NCBI RefSeq assembly: GCF_000210295.1
Contig: NC_026737.1
Span: 310,001-374,000 of the forward strand
Length of the DNA: 64,000 nt
Source: Trypanosoma brucei gambiense DAL972
Taxonomy: Eukaryota; Euglenozoa; Kinetoplastea; Trypanosomatida; Trypanosomatidae
Direction of reading: 5' to 3'
Shown: positions 1-10,545 of the stretch, piece after piece
Position numbering within the stretch: position 1 is the stretch's first letter
Layout of the letters: each line of letters starts with the position of its first letter
Notes under the pieces: model-generated
Told to the model about the DNA's origin: nothing
What the model saw: the letters and a program-made list of their open reading frames with translations, nothing else
Database searches by the model: none
Translations under genes and position numbers: made by a program

Positions 1-117
1 GTTGCCCTCAACGCCTTTGCAGTTCTTCACAACGTACTGATGGTAGTATCGCTCGGTGAAGTAATCAAAGGTCGACGGCTTGGGGGCTGCTGCACAAGCC
101 ACTCCGACGGGGTTCAT
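1..117 (-). CDS. N-terminal fragment of a small protein, possibly Abitram/FAM206 (cut by left edge)
   Basis: The first 39 codons of a minus-strand gene start at an ATG (115-117) and run off the window. The fragment has an Ala/Pro-rich start, then FDYFTERYYHQYVV and KNCKGVEGN. The spacing of the aromatic block and the later basic/Gly block resembles the start of Abitram/FAM206 proteins, which open with a DRYxxRWY-type segment. That link is tentative because the diagnostic core lies outside the window. A polypyrimidine tract lies at about 161-194. The first AG after it (121-122) would leave only a 3-nt leader before the ATG, so the real acceptor or start may differ. The reading frame itself is convincing; the family is not secure. 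Confidence 0.55.
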   Translation of the reverse strand, partial: MNPVGVACAAAPKPSTFDYFTERYYHQYVVKNCKGVEGN

Positions 118-422
118 CAACTTGATCCAAGCAACAAACGCCAAACGAACAACATAAAATGAGAAAAACGTGGGAAAGAAGGATGGAAGAACAAAACGGG
201 TGATGCCGTGGTAAAAACCAACGGCTTCTACAAACTACGGGCTATGTATATGCAAACATGCGGCGCAAAAAAAAAAAAAATTGTTCCGTCGTGTGGAGAA
301 GGGAGCCCCGTATTGATGAACTGTGACCTTAACCCCAGTAGACGTAAAAGGGGTTGAATCGATATCAAACTGAAGGTGACCGGTGAGTTGCTGAGCCTAG
401 AAACTAACTCCACTGAAGCTCA
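118..422. other. Intergenic/UTR region
   Basis: Spacer between the left-edge gene and the PIN-domain gene. It holds a minus-strand pyrimidine tract (161-194), probably for trans-splicing of the left-edge gene, and an A14 run at 267-280. No other gene is seen. Confidence 0.6.
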
Positions 423-3296
423 TCACCTCTGTAAGTGTCTCTTGAACGCCTCTCGCTTCTTCGCCACCGCGTTGCTGTAGGCATCCCGGTACGTTTTGTT
501 CCGCTCATCCGTTATGTCCACCTCCACTACCTTGTAGCGGAAATTGAAGGGCACTCGACCTCCCGCCAAATTACTTAGTCGCCTTGCAAGACGATAGCGT
601 TGTTTGTTAGACGCTCCGCGGTTCCTCAGTTGCTCCAACTCAAGTGGTGCCAGTCTGCGGTGCTTTTTGTGTGTTTCTCCAGGCTCTTTTCTTGATGCGG
701 CGTCAGGGTTTACGGCATCAAATTGCTCAAACAGGGATCCAAGCGTAGACGCTTCAGCCATGCGAACACCAATGGGAACAACGGAGTGCTCCGACTCGTA
801 CATGTCCATTAGTTTCATTTGATCTTGTGCTGATTTCTCCTCATTTTCTGTGAGGTTAACTGGTAGTAGAGCACTGACTGAACCCTCTGAATTCTTCCCA
901 CTATCCTCGTCATCACCAAGCATATCAAGCCATGAAACACCACCTTCCCGTACCTCCTCTCCACACAGTGTATGTAGATAAGCAGAATCAGCCGCTTTTA
1001 CAGATCCCTCTCCCGCACCTGTCACCCGCCGAGGCGCGGCAGGGAAGTTCAACTTGGGCTCAAAGTCCAAACCTACGCATAAATTCGGATTGTCATCGAC
1101 AAGTCCCCCCTCTCCGATCACAGCGCCCTCCGGTGGTTCCGATGACAAGACGTTTACTTGACCTGCGAACAAAGAAGCAACTTCGTCGTGACGCAAACGT
1201 TGTACGAGATGCGCATCGTCCGTGCACAGCACAACGTTGGTTTCTTTTGGGGCAATCGCGCGTACCATTGCCAATACCAGGAGCAGGTGATCATTATCAG
1301 ATCCTGCGCTATCAACTGCACCTGTGACAATTTGGGACAGCAGACATTCACTGAAGTGCAGTACTCTCCGCTTCACATTTCCCTTGTCATTAAGTAGAAG
1401 GGCGTAGAGGCTGCGCAGTCGCTGTGATGCAATAAACTGATCTTCTTTTCCTACCTCCTGCAGCGCCTCATCGTATGACACTACCTCTCCGTCTGGCGCA
1501 TCGAGCACCGAGGATATTTGGCGGAGACAGCAGTAAGGTACTAATACAAGCGAATGTCTTCCATTTTCCTCTTCATTCAACGAGCCTAAGCCAAGAAAAG
1601 CTTCACTGGACTCCACAAAAGAGGAATCCAGCAGATAAATTGTGTGGTATCCGAGCAACTTACGTGCCAGCGAGGTGATATCCGTTGCGACCGCGTCACT
1701 GGGCGGTAACGCATAGCCATCGAAGTGCTGACAGGAACCCACTAAGCTAATGTCAAGCTTCGGCATATGTTGCGTGATCTCATCCAGTGCTCTCTCAACC
1801 TCCGCCTCACCGGTGCAATTGCGGTAATGCCTCGCAACAGCAATACGGAAGACTTCATCGAAAACCACCACATCTTCAGAGGGATAACTAACGGCACCCT
1901 TCGCCCCAACCAGCAACTCTTGTACCCTCACAGGCCCCAAACCCTCCATGAGAATCCGGTAGAGCTCTACCCCGTTCAGTGCGTTGCGGTAGTGAAAAAA
2001 TTCCGCATAGTTGAACTTCCAGTACAGCTCAACCTCCCTCGTTACGTCGTAATCCTCGTCAATTTTACACCTCTCCTCGATACTCTTCAGTCCCTCCTTC
2101 AACAAATTTAACTGTTCCTCGGATGACCCCTCGCTGCGCACAATCATCACCGCCCGCGTTAGGTCTAGAACGCGCAACTTTGCGTTTTCCATGCGCCGCA
2201 ACGTGCGAAGCGCTAGTGAGGGTTGAGTGGCCGATAAGGCGACTATTAGATAATGATACAACTCAGCTGTAACACCACCCTCCTCCACAAGCACTCTACG
2301 AAAGGCCACCGCCGCCGGGTCTGCATAGTGACGCCAAATGTCTCGCTCACCCGAGCGATGCTTTGTTGCGCTCGTCTGTTCCTTCTCTGCTGTGATCCGC
2401 TGCCTATACTCATTTACTAGCGCCACAACTCCCTTCACATCGCCGGTCCACGCCGTCCGCTCAAGATCAGCGACGAAACTTGGGTGCAGAAGCGAGTCGC
2501 GAAGGCGTGGCTGAACGAGTGTGGGAGCCTCCCACGGAACTGCTGCTTCCATGTGCGGAAATATGGTGTGGCGACTGACGGTTGGCCACGAGGTTGCACC
2601 GGGCACAACCTGTGGCGTGTTGGGGAGGTTGTCGATGAACTGGAGGAGTTCCGGTTTGGCAGTGGGCTCAATCCGTAACTTCAGCGCCTTGAATGCTGCA
2701 AAAAGTCCTTCCAACTCCTGTTGCTCCTCGCTGGTGGTTGGTTGAAAGTGTGCCATGGCAGTTTGACCCGTCACATCGTTCTTCACTGGCGAGCAGTAGC
2801 GACCCAAATATGCCTCCCAAACCCCCTCCGTCATATCCTCCGTGATTTCGTCACTTGGTGACGCGGCTGCGATGTGCAACAGCCATGTGTAGTGTGATAG
2901 TGGGAACGATTGACCAGCTTCAACGAGGTACTGCTGCCAGCGGAACGCCGCCGTTACATCTCTGCCCAAGGCGCAAAGTCGAAAGAACTCCTGATAACTT
3001 TCCTTCCCTACCTTGTGGCTGTGTACCATGAACTGAAAGACATGTTGAGCGTACATGTATGCCTTCCTCTTGGGTACTGGCCGCCGCTCCAGTTGCACAA
3101 CCGCCGTGCACCATGACAGCAACCTGGCGCAGTGGTAGTCACTCAAGAGGTGACGGTGCTGATGAAGCTTAAAGGCCATGTACCACGGTCGCGGCTCGCG
3201 GTACAACTGTCGTCGTAATGTCTCAAGGTTTTGACTGGCACTCCATGCGCGGAATATGTCCCTGTGGTGCGCCCGAACCTTCACACCGCCCCACAT
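423..3296 (-). CDS. Helical-repeat (PPR-like) protein with C-terminal PIN domain
   Basis: A 957-aa protein. The first in-frame ATG is at 3296. The frame stays open upstream to 3416, but that stretch has no ATG and contains a polypyrimidine tract followed by AG at 3329-3330, giving a leader of about 32 nt. Residues about 10-530 are mostly helical with many aromatic, Leu and Arg pairs, as in PPR/TPR-type arrays; exact repeats could not be fixed by eye. Residues about 550-715 look like a PIN nuclease domain: YLLDSS (D557), VPYCCLRQIS, an acidic NDH before a Leu-rich helix (about 668), and VVLCTDDAHL (about 690). The C-terminus is very basic. PIN domains are usually metal-dependent RNases, so an RNA-processing role, perhaps mitochondrial, is inferred. 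Exact function and targeting are unknown. Confidence 0.85.
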   Translation of the reverse strand: MWGGVKVRAHHRDIFRAWSASQNLETLRRQLYREPRPWYMAFKLHQHRHLLSDYHCARLLSWCTAVVQLERRPVPKRKAYMYAQHVFQFMVHSHKVGKESYQEFFRLCALGRDVTAAFRWQQYLVEAGQSFPLSHYTWLLHIAAASPSDEITEDMTEGVWEAYLGRYCSPVKNDVTGQTAMAHFQPTTSEEQQELEGLFAAFKALKLRIEPTAKPELLQFIDNLPNTPQVVPGATSWPTVSRHTIFPHMEAAVPWEAPTLVQPRLRDSLLHPSFVADLERTAWTGDVKGVVALVNEYRQRITAEKEQTSATKHRSGERDIWRHYADPAAVAFRRVLVEEGGVTAELYHYLIVALSATQPSLALRTLRRMENAKLRVLDLTRAVMIVRSEGSSEEQLNLLKEGLKSIEERCKIDEDYDVTREVELYWKFNYAEFFHYRNALNGVELYRILMEGLGPVRVQELLVGAKGAVSYPSEDVVVFDEVFRIAVARHYRNCTGEAEVERALDEITQHMPKLDISLVGSCQHFDGYALPPSDAVATDITSLARKLLGYHTIYLLDSSFVESSEAFLGLGSLNEEENGRHSLVLVPYCCLRQISSVLDAPDGEVVSYDEALQEVGKEDQFIASQRLRSLYALLLNDKGNVKRRVLHFSECLLSQIVTGAVDSAGSDNDHLLLVLAMVRAIAPKETNVVLCTDDAHLVQRLRHDEVASLFAGQVNVLSSEPPEGAVIGEGGLVDDNPNLCVGLDFEPKLNFPAAPRRVTGAGEGSVKAADSAYLHTLCGEEVREGGVSWLDMLGDDEDSGKNSEGSVSALLPVNLTENEEKSAQDQMKLMDMYESEHSVVPIGVRMAEASTLGSLFEQFDAVNPDAASRKEPGETHKKHRRLAPLELEQLRNRGASNKQRYRLARRLSNLAGGRVPFNFRYKVVEVDITDERNKTYRDAYSNAVAKKREAFKRHLQR

Positions 3297-3328
3297 AAGT
3301 GTATATGTACTTATATACACCGAGCCGC

Positions 3329-3390
3329 CTGCAACAACCAAAACCAGATAGAGGAAAGTGAAAAAAAAAGGCAGTAGGGAAAATAACCAT
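3329..3390 (-). promoter_or_regulatory. Spliced-leader acceptor: polypyrimidine tract plus AG
   Basis: On the minus strand a T-rich stretch (about 3350-3385, including a T9 run) is followed by TTGTTGCAG, with AG at 3329-3330. It is the first AG after the tract and lies 32 nt upstream of the ATG at 3296. It fits kinetoplastid trans-splicing and is why the upstream open frame was not used as coding sequence. Confidence 0.6.
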
Positions 3391-4358
3391 TCCAATTCAG
3401 AAACGTAATAAAACACACGTATTACAGGTACGTGAAGAATAATAGAGTGGGAATGTTGATCCTCTCCCTCGTTCAGCTAAGCGAGTTTCCCTATTACCAG
3501 GGGAAAGAGTTCATTATGTAAATATAGATCGACAGATATATAGTACATTCCTTCTCCTTTCTTCCATCTCTCTCTCCCTCACTTTTTTTTTTTCGCCTTC
3601 CCTACCTTTTTCTTACCCGTTTGACATACAAACTCGCCTATACAATTAATGTTAATGTCGCTATAAGGAATAAACTCTCATGTCTTACGTCTGGTAACTT
3701 TCGCCGACTGCTTGCTTTCCTTCGTACCAGCAAACGCAACCATTCATCAAAGGAGAGAAAAAAAAAACACAAAAGAAAAAAAGAAAAAAAGGCATCTCTA
3801 CTGTTGCCAACATCATCATCAGCAGCAGCAGCTTCCCGTAGGGACAAAACGCGGCAGCAGCGACAGTCATCGAAGTACCCACAAAAAAAAAAAAAAAGAG
3901 AGCACCAACCATAAAAACACAAGAAAACGAAACAAGGAATTGCCTATGCGCTTATTGGGCCCCCCTTTCTTCACTTTCCCACAACGCACCGCAGACGGAC
4001 GAACGAATGGGGAAGAGAATCACCAGTTCGCACAGCAACCACAACACGGTAATAAAAGTTTAACAAACTAACGAACAAGCGCTAGTGCGCACATTTTGTT
4101 GGTTTGACATTTTCAACGCAATCGTTCTTTATCCACTTTTCTTTTTGAAGGAAAAAATTATGGGGGAAAACCGCAGCGAAAGAAGTTGCTGACTAAATTC
4201 ATATGGGCAGCGTACCTTGGGCCTCCTTAGGGTTTCACAGTGTTGAGAGAGTGGGGAAGAAGGGAAAAAAAAAACAAAAAAGAAACGGAGCCAACCAAAC
4301 CAAACCAACGGTCATTCGGGAAACGGAATGAATGGGACGCAGTGAAAAAAACATATTC

Positions 4359-4397
4359 ACACACACACACACACACACAATATATATATATATATAT
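4359..4397. repeat. Compound (CA)n(TA)n microsatellite
   Basis: About ten CA units run directly into about eight TA units. Two further TA arrays follow at 4690-4716 and 4754-4771 in the same spacer. Confidence 0.9.
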
Positions 4398-4688
4398 GTG
4401 CAAGTGTAAATGTAGGGGGAATGGATGAAAGAAGGAAGAGGAAAAGGAATAGAACTATCAGATGATGGGAAGGGAGAGAAGGTGAGTGGGCTGAGTCTTG
4501 ATACTGCAACGTACGAAAATACCGTCGAAACACTGACAAGAGGGCAAGGCAAAAAAAAAAAGAAAGAAAAACAAAACAAACAAGCATGAAAATTAGTCTG
4601 AATATAAAACACCACTCTCCTGTATCTTCCCTCTATCCTTCCTCCTTCAAATCCTGACTAAAGGCACTGAACGGACGCCATATACGAG

Positions 4689-4719
<31 letters not shown>

Positions 4720-5792
4720 GCATAAACACATAACTACAAACGTATATAAATAAATATATATATATATATATTATCCTTCCCATTCCCCATCTTTTTACCT
4801 CTCACATTATCAGTCCCCCGCCTGTCACCCTCGTCATTCATATCCGTTTCGTCTGATGTTGGCGGCACCACTTTCTTTTCTTTTTTTTCTTCCTCACCAT
4901 TTTAACAACATAAATATTATCACTCAAATGTGTCTTACGACTACATCTTAAAAGGCTGATATCACCACTCACTATTTCCTTTTCACCCACATCATATCTC
5001 TGCATTTATAAATATATTTACATAGATACAATGTGTTTAATAACAGGTCGTTTCCTCTTCTGTATTATCGTATCATACCCCGACTTGTAGACTTTTCACT
5101 GCATCGCTAACGTTACATGCGCCCACCAAAGAGTAAAAAAAAAAGTTAAGTGATGGAAAGGAGAAAAAGGGGTGCGTGTGTGTAGAAAAACTCGTTTTTT
5201 TTCCTCCGTGTAATTTGTTATTTCTCTTTTTCTATTGGTATAGTAATTTATTATTTCCTTTCCTTTCTCTCTTTATCTTTTTTCCCTATTCTCCGCTTCA
5301 GCTGCATTTTCATATCCCTTCCCACGTCTTCGCCTTCGTCTTTATGTTTTCTTTCTTCTTACCTCCACGCATGCATATATCTCCACTTCTCATTTCATTT
5401 CTTCGACGACCGTCGACAGCAGCAACACAAGAATATAAAGTAAAAAAGTGACGGTACAAAAAAATTCATGTGAACAAGAAAAGCAACAAACGGAAAAGTG
5501 AAGCGAAGGGAACGAAGGATACACATGATGGACACCACGTTGTGTGAACCGGTCCCCCCCGCCCACACACAAAAAAATACCAAAACACGCACACCTTTTC
5601 ATCCTTCTGGCCCACTGGCGGGTAATAATCATGACGACGATGATAGTAATGATGTTGATGACAAAGGTTTACTATTTCCTCTTTTCATTTTCCTGTTCCT
5701 TCCCCTTATTATTATTAATATTTTTTTTTTCTCTCCTCAACTTTCCTCACACGCCTTTACATCTTTAAAGGGGCCCATTAGCGGCACCATTT

Positions 5793-7319
5793 TCAATTCT
5801 TTCCCCTCCTTCGCACTACGATCCACGCCACCACACCGATGAGGCCGGCCACCATTGTTGTGACAACGAGTCCAGCCCGACTTACAGACCGCGCGTTAAC
5901 CGACCCGTCCGCTGGGGGAAGTTCGCCTGCGCTAATCATCTGTTCAATACTCGCACGCAATGTCTCCTGCATGGGTGTAAACTTCATGCCCAGCTCAGTC
6001 GTTGCTTTGCGCGTGTCCAAGCACTTCCTGACGCCTAACGTACGCCACAGAAAGCGTATGCTCACCTGTGAATGCGTCGCTCCAATGATGAGTGTCATGA
6101 GCGTGTTGGCTGTGCGCGTCGGTGGGGTGAGGTGCGGGTATTCATTTCTGATGAGCTTCCCAATCTCTGCGAAACTAAAGCACCCGCCGGAGACTATGAC
6201 CCTCTGATCTTTCACCTCCTGACACTCTAGTGCCCGGACGTGGGCTTCAGCAACATCCCGTACGTCCACAAAATTCCAGTGCAAGTTTGGTGCGTATGGG
6301 AAGTACGACGAGGCGGTGGCTAAATGTTGTATTCTCTTCATGGCATCACTAACCTCTTCAGTGCGGCTAGGGCCTATTGTAATGGACGGGAGGATCACCA
6401 CTAACTCCACCCCCAGCATCTGCTTCAATCTCCATGCTTCCTTTTCAAAATATATACGAGCATAAGGAATGGGATCGGTATCGTTTGTTGCGACACTGTT
6501 CCAACAGGACTCGTCGAAGGCGCCGGACGGTGGCTCGGGATCCGTGACGTGAAAGACGGACGATGCGGCACCGTGTATCACCACTCGCTTTACCGTTGAT
6601 TTACCAGCCTGCCGAATGGCGTTGAAGAGCGCCTGGACAGCACTTAGGTGAAACTCAACCGTGTCCTTATCAGTAGAGCTAACGGGACATCCGCAGTGGA
6701 TGACATACTTGCAACCCCGCAGAGCGTCACGCAGCGAATTTGTATTAGTCATATCCGCCTCGAATATAGAAAGTCGTTGCTCGTGGTCGCGACCCACGGA
6801 GGAAAGTGCCGCTTGCTGCTGTGGTGTTAGGGCACCACTCCCGGTGATGCGCACGCTGTAACCTGCCTCAAGCGCCTTGTTGACAACGTGGCTGGACACG
6901 TAACCGACACCACCAACAATCAGAACGACTGTCTTGCTTCGGAGGCTTTTGGCGCGTTCCTTCTCGGTTTCAGATGACAACTGGCTAAGGATTGTCGAAA
7001 CCGTAGCTCCGGGGGCAATCTTCGGTTGCTGCTGCTGGCCTTGTTGACCTGCGCGGTGAGGGCTCCCCCGCGTTCCATTTGACAGCGCAACGTCTTCATC
7101 GGAGAGAATCTCACCACACGCTGCGTTAAGGTCTAACGTGCTGCCTGAGAACACTTTATGCAGTGTGTGAGCGCAAGGCTGAGGCCGCACTGGTTGCCCA
7201 TCCTCGGTGAAATAATCAGCTCCGGGGCCCAGTACATGTGGCTGCTTCACTAAGTTGAAGTCCCGGACTGTCTCCATATGCTCGAGGGAAAGACAGCTGC
7301 CGGAGAATACACGAAGCAT
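5793..7319 (-). CDS. Tail-anchored extended short-chain dehydrogenase/epimerase-like protein
   Basis: A 508-aa protein starting at ATG 7319. Residues about 129-460 form an extended SDR (NAD(P)-dependent epimerase / dihydroflavonol reductase / 3-beta-HSD) fold: VVLIVGGVGYVSSHV at 131-145, HCGCP at 208-212, VDVRDVAEAH at 351-360. Two signature elements are weak. The nucleotide-binding TGxxGxxG becomes VGGVGYVS, with the third Gly replaced by Ser. In the YxxxK region around K293 an Ile sits where Tyr is expected (IYFEK). A single hydrophobic segment (about 483-501) followed by RRRGKN makes a typical C-terminal membrane tail. The first about 125 residues are family-specific, and VFSGS occurs twice (4-8 and 56-60). 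Substrate unknown; activity may be altered or lost. Confidence 0.85.
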   Translation of the reverse strand: MLRVFSGSCLSLEHMETVRDFNLVKQPHVLGPGADYFTEDGQPVRPQPCAHTLHKVFSGSTLDLNAACGEILSDEDVALSNGTRGSPHRAGQQGQQQQPKIAPGATVSTILSQLSSETEKERAKSLRSKTVVLIVGGVGYVSSHVVNKALEAGYSVRITGSGALTPQQQAALSSVGRDHEQRLSIFEADMTNTNSLRDALRGCKYVIHCGCPVSSTDKDTVEFHLSAVQALFNAIRQAGKSTVKRVVIHGAASSVFHVTDPEPPSGAFDESCWNSVATNDTDPIPYARIYFEKEAWRLKQMLGVELVVILPSITIGPSRTEEVSDAMKRIQHLATASSYFPYAPNLHWNFVDVRDVAEAHVRALECQEVKDQRVIVSGGCFSFAEIGKLIRNEYPHLTPPTRTANTLMTLIIGATHSQVSIRFLWRTLGVRKCLDTRKATTELGMKFTPMQETLRASIEQMISAGELPPADGSVNARSVSRAGLVVTTMVAGLIGVVAWIVVRRRGKN

Positions 7320-9195
7320 GTTTGACGTTCTTTCTAGAAATTGCCTTTTTTTTAATTGTTATTACCCCTCTTATTCACTTTGTTAGAATATATATATATA
7401 TGTATTTGTTCTTATTCTTATTCTTGTTCCTTTAACTTTACTTTCGTGATACCTTCTTGACTCTTCTCCTTTGAAGCGGGATTCCTCCTTTTGTTAGAGA
7501 AAATTCAAGAAAGTATTTATTCGCTTTCGTTACCTTCCCACCGCACACAGATGAAGGAGGCGTGCGAATAATTAAAAACCGAGTGGAGACCGTCGACTTG
7601 GTGTGCCCGTTACTTTCTCCGCTGCTTACACTTTTTCCCCCTTTCCCTACTCTTTAAGGCGAAACTTCTTCCCGTTATGTGGCACCCGTTCTCACACTAG
7701 TCGATACAATAAGTATGTGTATATTTATTTAAATATGCAAAACAGTTTTGAAACTGAAGTAATTTCACTGCCAATTCCTTCCTTTTTTTTTTCTTCCCCC
7801 GTCTTTCTCGTTCTCCTTCACGCTTTCCGACTCGTGCCCTTCTCCAAATATGTTTCTTTTTCTGTGGGCGATGAACGTATAAAGGCTGTCAGGCGCAGAA
7901 GAAACGTCACTCAGTAAGACGAAAGAGAGCAAAGTGGTGACGGAGTGAAAGAGTTGGGGTTGTGTAAACTAAATAAATTAAATTAAACAAATTGATGTTT
8001 CTCTACCTTTTTTTTTTAACCGTATCGCGCCTCCCCCTTGTCACACACGCACCTCCTACGCTGGTGGTACCTAAACACGTATCGACTTGTAGCAAATTAC
8101 TCTGATAAAGCCCCGAAACAAAACAGAGCGTAACAAAAAAAAGGAAAAGGAAAAGAAGTTTAAATATGAAGTACTGAGCAGTGAAAGTCAAGACGTATGT
8201 GTGCATACAATGCATCTCACCGAACGCATAGGGAAAAGGAAAAGTTATTGGTTACGGCAAAGTAAGCAACCGCCAGCATGTCAAAAAATGTGAGCTACAC
8301 TCAACTGATAACTTATAAGGCTTGCATGTTTATGTGTGTGTGTGATCATATACAAGTACGTGCGTATGTACATGCGTATATATAAAGAAAAAAAACAGTG
8401 TAAGCCAGTGGAAGGGCAGCACAAGGAGAAAATGAACGTAGGAGGAGGATCAGATCACTCGCTGCGCGCAACGTAAGAGAAAAAAAAGTGATTGTAAACT
8501 GTAACCTCCTTCCACAGTCTTCACCCCTCCCCCCCACCTCCCCCTAATTCAACACCGCTTCGAACTGCTTTGCATTCCTTGCATTTCTTCCCTTCCCTCA
8601 CATTCCTGTCCCGTAATCGCCTCCGTTCGGAAGCAATAATGGGATTTGAGTAAAACAACGTGCAGGAGAGAAGAAATGTGTAGCCGCACAAAAATAAGGG
8701 CCCCCCATTGGTGAGACACAAAAACCAATCGACGGGAAGTTGCAAACGAGCTTAAAGCGAAAAGCAAACATCCATTAAAAAAAAAAGTGAAGAGAAAACT
8801 AGTCAATCACTTGCAGCATCTTCGCGTTTGCTTCTCTCCACCTCCACCTCCATCCCCACCCTCACCTCTCTTTATCTCTTTCCTCTTTTCCATTACTTTA
8901 TAATGCTCTCTGATTTCCCGACCCGTGGTGCCCCGGTCCAAACCTCTTGACTATGGTGAACTTCGATACACAAGTGAAAACTGTCAGTAATCAGCACCGG
9001 GAAAAAAAAGAAAACACGGTATATAAAGGTTGTGCAGGACAACGGAATAATATAAGTAACTGTTCATTCCTTTCCCAACTCACTCCCTCCCTTTTCCCCC
9101 TTTCCCCCTTCCTGTGGATTGTGCAAGGCTGAATTCACATTCACATCCACAAATACACTTATACACACTCACCTGCACTCACCTTATCGCCTTTC
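7320..9195. other. Intergenic/UTR region
   Basis: About 1.9 kb of A/T- and pyrimidine-rich sequence between the dehydrogenase and FHA genes, with a short TA array near 7389 and a C-rich block near 8525-8545. Short open frames here lack protein-like composition. No RNA gene recognised. Confidence 0.55.
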
Positions 9196-10545
9196 TCAGT
9201 GGCGGTAGTACACAACCTGCGAGTCGGCAGGCACGGGACGCCGGACGATGGCCCCCGACAGTCCGTGATTGCGCCCGCTCAAGCGGCTGCTCATCTGCAG
9301 TTGGTCCCTGCTAACTGTGGTGGCAATAGAAACCCCTACTTTCCTCTCCATGGTTTCGTTTGCGTGGCCTGGTGGGCTACCACCGAGAACGGCCATGGAC
9401 CTTCCCGAGATAAGCTGTTCCGCATCTGCGGTTCGCTTCTCCAATCGGCAGAGTTCCTCGTTTAGACGCTCGTCAAGGGTATCCATGTAGCTGTTAGTGT
9501 CTGGAACCGACGTCGTGGAGCGGTTGTCCATGATTGACCCATCACCGAGAGACATACGCCTCCTCTTCAAATGCACTTCATCCAGCGAATTTAACAACGA
9601 CTTTTCATCGAGGCTGTCTCCAAGGAAGGTCGAGCATGTCCCCCACTTGCGATCTGTGTTTGTAACAGCCGTACTGGCTGAATCACACTCCATACGGGGA
9701 TGTACTCTCGGCGAGACACGACCACCGGAGCCGCTTGTTCGGGTACCGGATGCACACGCATTTGCCGCTGCCTCCGATTCCCCTTCATGCTCAATCGAGA
9801 GAACATCCATCGATGCGTTTAACGACCCGTTCAAAGCCAATGGCGCTTGAGTGTTTGGCAGAGCTGCGAGTATGGGACTGCACCGCACGGTTACAACGCG
9901 CTGCTGCTGCCTCGCGGCCGCCCAAATGAGCCTTGACCTCACAGGGTGTCGAAGCCGCTTCCAAGGTACGTTGGTGTAGATTGTGGGCAGTGGGACTATG
10001 CACTCCGATTCGCCTGGTGGCAAATAACATTGCGTTCCCTCATCCGCTTCCTGCACCACCGGTGGCCCCTTCACTGTTTCGCTTACGCAAATACGTGCCA
10101 GGACAACCTGCATCCACACTCGGTTCATGATTCCCACCTTATCACCAACTCGGAGGATGGTGGACTCGTTGCGACACAAAACGGTTGTTCGACTCTCCTC
10201 CACCGCCTGCAAACTGCTGCAGTTTCCCACGGTCTCCCGGCGGACGACCGTCAGGGGGTTCTCGCCAACGCACGTAAGTACAAGGCAGTAGGCGACCTGT
10301 GGGTGGATTGGCGTTGCAGCCGCATGATGAACATCTGCGCTGTCGAATGTTTCCTTCTCACTCGCCTCTACAGCAAATGTCATCACTCGTCGGGAACACC
10401 GGGGGTTGTTCCCAAGATGCCAGTAAAGTTCTGGCGAGTGCCTGCCTAAGACTGGCGCCTTAGCAGCAGACAGCGGAAACGGGAAGTCCACATGATGTTC
10501 ATTTGGACGGCTGCTGATGTGTGCTAAAAAGCAACGCAGCTCCAT
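9196..10545 (-). CDS. FHA-domain protein, PNKP/aprataxin-type
   Basis: A 449-aa protein. Translation starts at ATG 10545; the frame extends to 10578 only by a TTG. Residues about 25-165 resemble the FHA domain of PNKP and aprataxin: PVLGRHSPE, then NNPRCSRR (equivalent to the phosphopeptide-binding DRKCSR segment), LTCVGENPLTV (compare the LGVNPST segment), and LRVGDKVGIMNRVWMQVVL. The remainder is low-complexity and Ser-rich, with a short coiled-coil candidate (DERLNEELCRLEKR, about 370-385). No kinase, phosphatase or HIT domain follows, so it looks like a phosphothreonine-binding adaptor rather than a repair enzyme. A DNA repair link is inferred from the FHA subtype only. Confidence 0.8.
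   Translation of the reverse strand: MELRCFLAHISSRPNEHHVDFPFPLSAAKAPVLGRHSPELYWHLGNNPRCSRRVMTFAVEASEKETFDSADVHHAAATPIHPQVAYCLVLTCVGENPLTVVRRETVGNCSSLQAVEESRTTVLCRNESTILRVGDKVGIMNRVWMQVVLARICVSETVKGPPVVQEADEGTQCYLPPGESECIVPLPTIYTNVPWKRLRHPVRSRLIWAAARQQQRVVTVRCSPILAALPNTQAPLALNGSLNASMDVLSIEHEGESEAAANACASGTRTSGSGGRVSPRVHPRMECDSASTAVTNTDRKWGTCSTFLGDSLDEKSLLNSLDEVHLKRRRMSLGDGSIMDNRSTTSVPDTNSYMDTLDERLNEELCRLEKRTADAEQLISGRSMAVLGGSPPGHANETMERKVGVSIATTVSRDQLQMSSRLSGRNHGLSGAIVRRPVPADSQVVYYRH

Larger units (their letters stand above)
3297..5792. other. Long intergenic/UTR region with microsatellites
   Basis: About 2.5 kb, presumably mostly the 3' UTR of the dehydrogenase gene plus the leader of the PIN gene. 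It contains long A- and T-runs, (CA)n joined to (TA)n at 4359-4397, and (TA)n at 4690-4716 and 4754-4771. Open frames on both strands translate to homopolymeric or pyrimidine-tract sequence and are not accepted as genes. Confidence 0.6.
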
